A DNA stretch of 7,351 bases from positions 1 to 7,351 of the forward strand of contig JBEKFO010000207.1 in the NCBI GenBank assembly GCA_050013275.1. The letters are read 5' to 3'. Shown here piece after piece: positions 1 through 5,505 of the stretch. The position numbers were made by a program, and so were the translations under genes. The notes under the pieces were generated by a model. The model did not search any database. It was not told the DNA's origin and was given only the letters and a program-made list of their open reading frames with translations. How positions within the stretch are numbered: position 1 is the stretch's first letter; the number at the start of each line of letters is the position of its first letter. The stretch is from Roseiarcus sp050013275. GTDB taxonomy: Bacteria > Pseudomonadota > Alphaproteobacteria > Rhizobiales > Beijerinckiaceae.

Positions 1-1680
1 GAACAGAGTGACGAGCCCGAGCGCGGTGTGGGCGCGATGGCGGCGCACGATGCTGGACAAGGGAATCGAGCCGTCGTCGCGCCGTTGCGGGTTCCAGCCG
101 GTGTCGCGCCCCGACACGATCTGGAGCACCGAGCCCGATTGGATCAGCATCATGATCGGCGCCAGCGCGGCGGAAACCAGGATCTCGATCAACGTCGACA
201 GCACGAGCCGGATCGCTCCGCCGCAGCCGCGTCGCGTCGGCCCGTCCAACAGCGCGGCGATCATGCCGAGGATCTTGGGCGCGAGCAGCACCGCGATCGT
301 CAATTCGAACAGACGCAACGCGCGCTCGTAGTCGAAACGCGGCCAAGCGGGGAAAAGCGAGAAATCGGCGGTGAAATATTCCGGGCGAATGTATTTCGAT
401 TGCAGCACCAGCACGATGCCGATGAGCAACTGCGCCATCCACAGCGGCGAGGCGAGATAGCCCATGATTCCGGTGAGGAAATGTTGGCGGGTCGGCAGGA
501 CGAAGCCTTTGCTCCCGACGATGCGGATGTGCTGCAGATTGCCCTGGCACCAGCGGCGGTCGCGCGCGGCCAGATCGATCAGCGACGGCGGGCTTTCCTC
601 GAACGAGCCGCCGAGCGTCGGCAGCATGTAGACGGCGTAGCCGGCGCGGCGCATCAGCGCCGCCTCGACGAAATCGTGGCTGAGGATGTGGCCGCCGAAA
701 GGCGGGCGTCCCGCGAGGTCAGGTAGGCCGCAATGGTCGGCGAAGGCGCGGGTGCGGATGATCGCGTTGTGGCCCCAGTAATTGCCGTCGCGTCCCATCC
801 AGGCGGCAAGGCCCGCAGCGAGGATCGGGCCGGCGATCCGCGCCGCGAACTGCTGCAGTCTGGCGAACAGCGTGTTGCGGTTCACGATCAGCGGCAGACT
901 CTGAATGATCCCGGCGTCGGGATCGGCCTCCATCGTCGCGGCGAGCCGCACGATCGCGTCGGCGGACATCACGCTGTCGGCGTCGAGAACCACCATCTGC
1001 GGATAGGCTGCGCCCCAGCGCATGACGAAATCGGCGATATTGCCGGCTTTGCGGCTGACGTTCTTGCGACGATGGCGGTAATAGATCCGGGCGCCGGGCA
1101 AGCGCTCGCGCATCGCCACCAGCGCGCGCTCCTCGGCGATCCAAATGTTCGGATCGGTGGTGTCGGAAAGGAAGAAATAATCGAAGGCGTCGCCGAGGCC
1201 GGTCGCCGCGACGTCTTCGTAGATCGCCTGCACCGCGGAGAAGACCCGAGAGGGCGCCTCGTTGTAGATCGGCATCACGATCGCCGTCTTCGTCTCCAGG
1301 CGCCGGGGCAGGGGACCCGGGCGCGGCGCCCCGACCATCAGCCAGGCGAAGCCGAACACGCCCGAAGTGAAAGCGAGCGCGATCCAGGAGAACGTGAGGA
1401 CGAAGAGCACGACCAGCGCCCACTCGAGTGGCGTCACCACGCCGACTTCGACCACCCCGTACATTTCGCGTGCGCCGTAGAACGTGAGCGCAAACGCGCC
1501 GCCGAAAATGAACAGCCGCGTCAGCCATGGCGTCCGGGCGAGTTGCGGCGCCGTCCATGCACGCCCTTCGGCGCGACCGAATCGCCGCAGCGATTGCGCC
1601 GGCATCGCCAGAGGCGCTTCGCGCGGCGTCGCCGGCGCCGCGAGGGCAGGCGTCGTCAAGCTGTCCATCGATAAAGCCAT
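1..1680 (-). CDS. opgH: Glucans biosynthesis glucosyltransferase OpgH (MdoH), 3' end beyond the window
   Basis: Inner-membrane family 2 glycosyltransferase that uses UDP-glucose to build the beta-1,2-glucan backbone of osmoregulated periplasmic glucans and moves it towards the periplasm. Of the protein, 560 residues are visible; the frame is open to base 1, so the C-terminal end is missing. Two membrane segments (about 52-70 and 86-115) precede the cytoplasmic catalytic domain. That domain opens with IVMPIYNEA (134-142) and contains the four hallmarks: D173 in DTTDP, D233-A-D235 in VVLDADS, H335-D336 in SHDFVEAALMRRAG, and RDRRW (373-377). Further membrane segments lie at about 401-427, 455-478 and 490-515. 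WNPQRRDDGS (529-538) matches the WNSPQRDDDS stretch I recall from E. coli OpgH. The first ATG overlaps the 3' end of opgG by 25 bases; a second in-frame ATG (1668-1666) would overlap by 13. Neither has a clear Shine-Dalgarno, which fits translational coupling. The region ahead of the first membrane segment is much shorter than in E. coli. Family assignment is very secure; the exact start is not. Confidence 0.96.
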   Translation of the reverse strand, partial: MALSMDSLTTPALAAPATPREAPLAMPAQSLRRFGRAEGRAWTAPQLARTPWLTRLFIFGGAFALTFYGAREMYGVVEVGVVTPLEWALVVLFVLTFSWIALAFTSGVFGFAWLMVGAPRPGPLPRRLETKTAIVMPIYNEAPSRVFSAVQAIYEDVAATGLGDAFDYFFLSDTTDPNIWIAEERALVAMRERLPGARIYYRHRRKNVSRKAGNIADFVMRWGAAYPQMVVLDADSVMSADAIVRLAATMEADPDAGIIQSLPLIVNRNTLFARLQQFAARIAGPILAAGLAAWMGRDGNYWGHNAIIRTRAFADHCGLPDLAGRPPFGGHILSHDFVEAALMRRAGYAVYMLPTLGGSFEESPPSLIDLAARDRRWCQGNLQHIRIVGSKGFVLPTRQHFLTGIMGYLASPLWMAQLLIGIVLVLQSKYIRPEYFTADFSLFPAWPRFDYERALRLFELTIAVLLAPKILGMIAALLDGPTRRGCGGAIRLVLSTLIEILVSAALAPIMMLIQSGSVLQIVSGRDTGWNPQRRDDGSIPLSSIVRRHRAHTALGLVTLF

Positions 1681-3188
1681 GTCTCGCTGACGGGTTGATC
1701 GGCCGCCTTGAGCACGAGGCGCAACTCCGAATAGGAGTCCGAACCGGGATCGAGGTCGAATACGACTCGAATCGAGCGCCTTTCCTTGTATGGGTAGAGG
1801 CGGGTCGCGACGATCTGTCCAGGCGAGGCCTCGATCGAAGCGCTGGCCTCGGCCGCCTTCTGCGGATCGGCGAAGAGATCGGAAACGAATTCGACGATGA
1901 ACCGGCGCCGCTTGCCGATCTTGCCGGCGCGCGAACTCGCCACGGTCGCCAAGTTGGGGCGCGCCGGCGGCGTCCAGCACCAGAACTGGCGATAAGCAAA
2001 CGAGACCGTCGCGCCCTCGACGAGTCCCGCCTTCGGCCGCCACTGCGCAATGACGTTGTCGTTGTTTTCGGAATCGGAGGGGATTTCGAGCAGAATCACT
2101 TCCCCCTCGCCCCAGTCGCCGATCGGCTCGATCCACAGCGAGGGACGCATTTCCCAATGGGCGTCGTCGTCATCGAAGGCGTCCAGGACGCGCGTGCGCT
2201 GAAGGAGGCCGAAGCCGCGCGGATTCATGTCGCCGAACGCGGAAATCTGCAAGGTGTCGCGACTGGCGATCGGGCGCCAAAGCCATTCGCCGGCGCCGGT
2301 GAGGATCTGCAATCCGCCGACGTCGTAGACGTTCGGGCGCACGTCGTCAGGGCGGCGATGATCGAGCGCGCCGAAGAGATAGGTGGCCGTCATCGCGCCG
2401 AGGCCGAGATGGTCAACGGCGACGCGCGCCACCAGCGTCAGTTCGGTGTCGATGATCGTGGCCTCGCCGGGGCGCAGAGTGAAGTGGAACGCTCCGGTCA
2501 GGCTCGCCGAATCGAGTAACGCGTGAATGATCAGCGTGTCCGAGGCGGGGCTCGGTTTTTCGATCCACAGCGAGCGGAACAGCGGAAACTCCTCGCCCTG
2601 GTCGTCGCCGGTGCGGATCGACAGGCCGCGCGCGTTGACGCCGTAACTCTGGCCGCGCGCGAGGCTGCGAAAGAATGTCGCACCCTGGAAGATCGCGAGA
2701 TCCCGCCAGCCGTCGCCGGCGGCCGCCTTGAGCACGCGCACGCCGGAAAAGCCAAGGTCGGGCAGATCCGCCGGCGGTTGCAGTTTGCCGAAGTCGTAAG
2801 CGGCGCGATCGTAGATCAGGCGCTGCGCCTGACCGTTTTCGACGATCGCGAGTTGCATCGGCGTCGCGAAAATGAAGCCGCGGTGCAGCGGTTCGAGCGC
2901 GAAGCCGAATTTTTGGTCGCTCCACACCGCCGAGCCGGGACTGCGACGAATTGCGGAATATTGCTCGAAATTGAGATTCGAAAACACGTCGGGCAGTGTC
3001 GATTTGGGCGCCTTGAAGGGCGACTTGGCGAGCGCGCGCGCCATGTCCAGCACCGCGTCGGGCGTGAACGAGCTCGGCGGCCCCAGCGGTTCGGCGCTCA
3101 CGCTCGCGCTTTCGAGCGCGGCGCCCGCGGCCGCAAGCGCGCCGCCGAGGGCCAACTTTAGGAAATCCCGTCTCGGGCTGCTTGCCAT
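1656..3188 (-). CDS. opgG: Periplasmic glucan biosynthesis protein OpgG (MdoG family), Tat-exported
   Basis: Periplasmic protein of the MdoG/OpgG/OpgD family, needed to make or process osmoregulated periplasmic glucans; family members have been described as glycoside hydrolase family GH186 acting on beta-1,2-glucan. The protein is 510 aa, the usual length. Residues 1-33 form a twin-arginine signal: SPRRDFLK, an alanine/glycine-rich hydrophobic stretch, then a likely cut after ASVSA. Family landmarks follow: FEQYSAIRR (74-82), FQGATFFRSLARGQSYGVNARG (from 167), GEEFPLFRSLWIEKP (198-212), GEWLWRP (300-306), NPRGFGLLQR (322-331), RPSLWIEPIGDWGEG (348-362) and NDNVIAQW (376-383). Two normally acidic loops differ from the enterobacterial form as I remember it: VYDVGGL (287-293) instead of VHDSDGL, and QRTR (330-333) instead of QRDR. 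I chose the ATG at 3188 because the Tat motif follows at once and GAAGAG lies just upstream; a longer form from a TTG at 3284 would bury the signal. The gene is first in an opgG-opgH unit. Its Tat signal recalls E. coli OpgD, but adjacency to opgH favours the name OpgG. Confidence 0.94.
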   Translation of the reverse strand: MASSPRRDFLKLALGGALAAAGAALESASVSAEPLGPPSSFTPDAVLDMARALAKSPFKAPKSTLPDVFSNLNFEQYSAIRRSPGSAVWSDQKFGFALEPLHRGFIFATPMQLAIVENGQAQRLIYDRAAYDFGKLQPPADLPDLGFSGVRVLKAAAGDGWRDLAIFQGATFFRSLARGQSYGVNARGLSIRTGDDQGEEFPLFRSLWIEKPSPASDTLIIHALLDSASLTGAFHFTLRPGEATIIDTELTLVARVAVDHLGLGAMTATYLFGALDHRRPDDVRPNVYDVGGLQILTGAGEWLWRPIASRDTLQISAFGDMNPRGFGLLQRTRVLDAFDDDDAHWEMRPSLWIEPIGDWGEGEVILLEIPSDSENNDNVIAQWRPKAGLVEGATVSFAYRQFWCWTPPARPNLATVASSRAGKIGKRRRFIVEFVSDLFADPQKAAEASASIEASPGQIVATRLYPYKERRSIRVVFDLDPGSDSYSELRLVLKAADQPVSETWLYRWTA

Positions 3189-3481
3189 GACGCTCTTCGT
3201 TCGCGCTTCCCATAGCGTCCGGCGCGCCTGGCGAGTCTGCCGGCGAGCGGGCGCTTTGCCTCGTAGAACAACATTCGATATCAATCGCTTAACGCCATTC
3301 GTGCGCTTAGTCAGCGCAGAATTCGTGGCGCGCAGCGCCCCTTCTATAGCCTATTCCGCCGCCGCCGCGAGCCGCTTTTTCGACTGATTTACGAAAGCCT
3401 GATAAGCGCATGGCGAGCAAAGCTCCGCCGCCGCCGTCGCGGACGCCGGAGTCAGCGCAAACGCTTGAAGAGGAGGGGCCG
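3189..3481. promoter_or_regulatory. Divergent intergenic region between opgG and glmU
   Basis: This spacer separates leftward opgG from rightward glmU and must carry at least one promoter for each. It is richer in A+T than its surroundings between about 3265 and 3410. Two short inverted repeats sit side by side: TGCGCT-tagtc-AGCGCA (3302-3318) and GGCGC-gca-GCGCC (3327-3339). Just after them CTATAG (3344-3349) could be a -10 element on the plus strand, but no good -35 lies 16-18 bases upstream. I found no convincing sigma-70 pair on either strand, so promoter positions stay open. The repeats could be operator half-sites; that is speculation. The reading frame of glmU is open upstream to an ATG at 3410, but that start has no ribosome binding site. 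Confidence 0.4.
3471..3476 (+). promoter_or_regulatory. Ribosome binding site deciding the glmU start
   Basis: AGGAGG lies five bases before the ATG at 3482 and is a near-perfect Shine-Dalgarno. It decides between that ATG and the in-frame ATG at 3410, which has no such site and would add 24 low-complexity residues rich in proline and serine that GlmU proteins normally lack. Confidence 0.85.
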
Positions 3482-4849
3482 ATGAAGGCGCCGCATTCGA
3501 CCGCAACGCCGCCGCGCCGCTCCTGTCTCGGCATCGCGCTGGCGGCGGGCGAGGGGGTGCGGATGCGCTCGGCGCGCCCCAAGGCGCTGCACGAGATCGC
3601 CGGGCGCGCCATGATCGCCCATGCGCTCGACGCGCTCGTCGGCGCCGGCGCGCAGCAGATTGCGGTCGTCGTCGGCCCCGATCGCGACGACGTCGCCGCC
3701 GAAGCGCTCAAATGCGCCCCTCGCGCGGAAATTTTCGTCCAGAACGAGCGCAAGGGCACCGCCCATGCGACGCTCGCGGCGCGCGCGGCGATCGCACGCG
3801 GCTTCGACGACATCCTGGTCACTTACGCCGACATTCCGCTGATCTCCGCGCAAACCCTCGCCGCCTTACGGGACGGGCTCGCCGCGGGCGCAGGGCTCGT
3901 CGTGCTCGGCTTCGCGGCGGCCGATCCGACCGGCTACGGCCGGCTGATCGAAAGCGAGGGCCGCCTCGTCGCCATTCGCGAGCACAAGGACGCGAGCCCG
4001 CAGGAGCGGGCGATTTCCCGCTGCAACGCCGGCCCGATGGCGTTCGCGGGCGCCGAGGCGCTCGCCATGCTCGAGACGATCGGCTGCGACAACGCGCAAC
4101 ACGAGTTCTATTTGACCGATCTCGTCGAGATCGCGCGGGCGCGCGACGTTCGCGCCGAGGCGCGGATCGCGAGCGAAGAGGAAGTCATGGGCGTCAACGA
4201 TCGTGTCCAGCTCGCAACCGCCGAGGCCGCGATGCAGCGCCGCTTGCGCGAGCGCGCGATGATCGAGGGCGCGACCCTGATCGCGCCGGAGACGGTGTTC
4301 CTGTCGATGGACGCCAAGATCGGCCGCGACGTCACGATCGAGCCGCACGTCGTCATCGGCAAGGGCGTGATCATCGACGACGGCGCCGTGATCCACGCCT
4401 TCTCCCATCTCGAGGGCGCCCACGTCGCCGCGCTCGCCTCGATCGGCCCCTACGCGCGCCTGCGCCCCGGGGCGGACGTCCAAGCCAAAGCCAAGGTCGG
4501 CAACTTCGTCGAGGTGAAGGCGTCGACCCTCGAGGCGGGCGCCAAGGTCAATCACTTGAGCTACATCGGCGACGCGCGCGTCGGCGCCGGCGCCAACGTC
4601 GGCGCGGGAACGATCACCTGCAATTACGACGGCTTCTCGAAATACCGCACCGACATCGGCGCCGGCGCCTTCATCGGCTCCAATTCGGCGCTGGTCGCCC
4701 CGGTAACGATAGGGGACGGAGCCTACGTCGGCTCGGGCTCGGTCGTGACCAAGGACGTCGAACCCGACGCCCTCGCCGTCGCGCGCGGCCATCAGTTTGT
4801 GAAGCCCGGCTGGGCGAAGGCGTTTCGGGCGAGGAAGAAGAAGGGGTAG
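3482..4849 (+). CDS. glmU: Bifunctional GlmU: GlcN-1-P acetyltransferase / GlcNAc-1-P uridyltransferase
   Basis: Cytoplasmic enzyme for the last two steps to UDP-GlcNAc: acetylation of glucosamine-1-phosphate with acetyl-CoA, then uridylyl transfer from UTP. At 455 aa it is the usual length (E. coli 456). The N-terminal nucleotidyltransferase domain (about 16-240) shows LAAGEGVRM (20-28) with R27, K34 in RPKALHEIAG, the GTAHA motif, D117 in YADIPLI and N239 in GVNDRVQL; the last two correspond to the magnesium ligands. The C-terminal left-handed beta-helix (about 260-440) has repeated hexapeptides, the acetyltransferase histidine H358 in KVNHLSYIGDA, and N381 in CNYDG. Nearly all GlmU proteins I know read GTRM in the first loop, where this one reads GVRM (V26). 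The basic tail RARKKKG is unremarkable. It is transcribed away from opgG and lies about 650 bases upstream of glmS, so the two hexosamine genes are neighbours but probably have separate promoters. Confidence 0.98.
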   Translation: MKAPHSTATPPRRSCLGIALAAGEGVRMRSARPKALHEIAGRAMIAHALDALVGAGAQQIAVVVGPDRDDVAAEALKCAPRAEIFVQNERKGTAHATLAARAAIARGFDDILVTYADIPLISAQTLAALRDGLAAGAGLVVLGFAAADPTGYGRLIESEGRLVAIREHKDASPQERAISRCNAGPMAFAGAEALAMLETIGCDNAQHEFYLTDLVEIARARDVRAEARIASEEEVMGVNDRVQLATAEAAMQRRLRERAMIEGATLIAPETVFLSMDAKIGRDVTIEPHVVIGKGVIIDDGAVIHAFSHLEGAHVAALASIGPYARLRPGADVQAKAKVGNFVEVKASTLEAGAKVNHLSYIGDARVGAGANVGAGTITCNYDGFSKYRTDIGAGAFIGSNSALVAPVTIGDGAYVGSGSVVTKDVEPDALAVARGHQFVKPGWAKAFRARKKKG

Positions 4850-4860
4850 GGACGTCAGCG

Positions 4861-4878
4861 GTTCGCGGGCCCGCGAAC
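4861..4878. repeat. 18-bp perfect palindrome just after glmU
   Basis: The 18 bases starting GTTCGCGGG are identical to their own reverse complement and begin 11 bases after the glmU stop codon. As RNA they could form a seven-pair stem closed by a GGCC loop, but no T-run follows, so it is not a classical intrinsic terminator. As DNA the exact twofold symmetry could bind a dimeric protein. The role is unknown. Confidence 0.6.
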
Positions 4879-4904
4879 TCGGGTTGACCGATGCGGCGGG
4901 ATCG

Positions 4905-4924
4905 GGGACGGCGTGCGCCGTCTT
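4905..4924 (+). terminator. Candidate glmU terminator hairpin
   Basis: GACGGCG (4907-4913) pairs exactly with CGCCGTC (4916-4922), and G:T wobbles can extend the stem by two pairs. The two-base gap cannot close a loop, so the real stem would be GACGGC/GCCGTC with a GTGC tetraloop. It is followed by a mildly T-rich stretch (TCTTGCCTCTT) rather than a true T-tract. Position soon after glmU fits termination of that gene, but the weak tail keeps confidence modest. Confidence 0.4.
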
Positions 4925-4961
4925 GCCTCTTGGAGCGGCTCTTTACCTTCTGTGAGGAAGC

Positions 4962-5009
4962 GTCGGGGACGCGGCCGCCGCCCGCCGCCTCGGATGCGCG
5001 TCTCCCGAC
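4962..5009. repeat. Long bulged inverted repeat in the glmU-glmS spacer
   Basis: GTCGGGGACGCG (4962-4973) pairs with 4997-5009 over 12 base pairs, with only T5003 bulged. The 23-base loop contains GCCGCC twice. In such GC-rich DNA short hairpins arise easily, but 12 pairs is long. It may be part of a structured 5' leader of the small gene at 5180, a structured RNA, or a leftover of a palindromic repeat family. Confidence 0.45.
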
Positions 5010-5012
5010 CCC

Positions 5013-5131
5013 TGCGGCGCCGCGCCGCGGCTGGGGGCCTTGACGGGCTCGCAGGGTCGGAATCTGTGGTGACGGCGTCGCATCGTTTGATTGTGCCTTT
5101 GCGACGATGGCGTGGCCGCCGCAGTGGCGGC
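5013..5131. repeat. Further inverted repeats upstream of the small membrane gene
   Basis: Three more symmetrical stretches follow: the self-complementary GCGGCGCCGC (5013-5022); CGTCGCA (5076-5082) with TGCGACG (5100-5106), a seven-pair stem with a 17-base loop that overlaps a second possible pairing, CATCGT (5081-5086) with ACGATG (5104-5109); and GCCGCC (5115-5120) with GGCGGC (5126-5131). The two overlapping pairings around 5076-5109 exclude each other. I see no coding signal here. A TTGACG at 5040-5045 resembles a -35 box, but bases at the -10 distance (TCTGTG) do not fit well. Confidence 0.35.
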
Positions 5132-5167
5132 GAGGTCCGGCGCGGCCGATTGCAGAGGCGGGGCCTT

Positions 5168-5174
5168 GGAGGGG
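5168..5174 (+). promoter_or_regulatory. Ribosome binding site of the small membrane protein gene
   Basis: GGAGGGG ends five bases before the ATG at 5180. This strong Shine-Dalgarno at correct spacing is the main reason for calling a 29-codon gene there, and for not extending the frame upstream to a GTG at 4913, which would add only a low-complexity, arginine- and proline-rich stretch. Confidence 0.7.
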
Positions 5175-5179
5175 CGGCG

Positions 5180-5269
5180 ATGCGTATCAGTCAAGAAGCG
5201 GTGATCGGGACTCTTTTGATGATTTTGGGTCTGATCATCTATGCGTTGCTCTGGAACGGCGTCTTTTGA
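5180..5269 (+). CDS. Putative 29-aa single-pass membrane protein, unknown function
   Basis: I do not recognise this protein. It begins MRISQEAV and then has one hydrophobic stretch, about residues 8-25 (VIGTLLMILGLIIYALLW), ending NGVF. One transmembrane helix would fill nearly the whole protein. Arg2 and the lack of charge at the other end suggest the N-terminus faces the cytoplasm. Gly10 and Gly17 lie seven residues apart on one helix face, as in helix-packing peptides. Base use shifts here: the frame is richer in T and A than the GC-heavy spacer before it, as expected for a hydrophobic coding stretch. It lies between glmU and glmS on the same strand, with a bulged hairpin and TTTT about 100 bases downstream, so it may be its own small transcription unit. 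It could be a regulatory micropeptide bound to a larger membrane protein. Chance cannot be excluded without homologues. Confidence 0.62.
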   Translation: MRISQEAVIGTLLMILGLIIYALLWNGVF

Positions 5270-5364
5270 CGAAGCGCTCGCAGCGACAGCCGATGGTTGA
5301 ACCGAGCCGCCGGATTTGGTCGCGCGAAGCGCAGATTCGCGACGTGGCGGACGCCTTGCGCAAT

Positions 5365-5400
5365 GGGTTGGCGCTCCGAGGCGCCGAACGCCCGGCTTTT
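5365..5400 (+). terminator. Possible intrinsic terminator before glmS
   Basis: GGGTTGGCGC (5365-5374) can pair with 5381-5392 over ten base pairs if G5386 and G5390 bulge out, leaving a TCCGAG loop. Four bases later comes TTTT (5397-5400). The bulges, the gap before the T-run and the short T-run make it imperfect. It lies between the small gene's stop and the possible glmS promoter, where a terminator would make sense. Confidence 0.3.
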
Positions 5401-5434
5401 CCGTCCCGCTTCACATCCGGTCATCCAACGTGAC

Positions 5435-5463
5435 TTGAACGGCGACCCTGCAATGGCCTAACG
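5435..5463 (+). promoter_or_regulatory. Candidate glmS promoter
   Basis: TTGAAC (5435-5440) and CTAACG (5458-5463) are separated by exactly 17 bases. The first matches the -35 consensus at four or more positions; the second is a poor -10. Transcription from here would give a 5' leader of about 35-40 bases before the glmS ATG. The leader has no room for, and no sign of, a glmS ribozyme such as that in Gram-positive bacteria. The only translation signal is a weak GGACGGA (5496-5502). Confidence 0.33.
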
Positions 5464-5505
5464 CTTGCCGGAATTGGATTCGGGGCTGGGAAATCGGACG
5501 GAACG

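Noticed and set aside
28..1674. Plus-strand open frames of 232 and 313 codons opposite opgH
   Set aside because: They mirror the OpgH coding frame on the other strand. Their products are rich in R, H, D and Q with no recognisable domain.
719..2050. A 443-codon minus-strand frame spanning the opgG-opgH junction
   Set aside because: It is an out-of-frame reading of both genes. The true OpgH frame runs unbroken from 1680 to the left edge and shows every family motif.
3189..3410. CtrA-type TTAA-N7-TTAA sites upstream of opgG and glmU
   Set aside because: A single TTAA occurs near 3290 but no second half-site lies at the required spacing.
4913..5179. Upstream extension of the small membrane protein to a GTG at 4913 (118 aa in all)
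   Set aside because: The added residues are low-complexity, rich in arginine, proline and glycine, and overlap several hairpins. The ribosome binding site at 5168-5174 supports the short form.
5293..5433. A 46-codon frame beginning MVEPSRRIW before glmS
   Set aside because: It has no Shine-Dalgarno, no recognisable similarity, and it runs across the terminator-like hairpin. It may be a gene remnant, but nothing positive supports it.
5464..5505. A glmS ribozyme or riboswitch in the glmS leader
   Set aside because: The stretch directly before the start codon is too short if the promoter at 5435-5463 is right, and I see no ribozyme-like fold. The glmS ribozyme is known mainly from Gram-positive bacteria.
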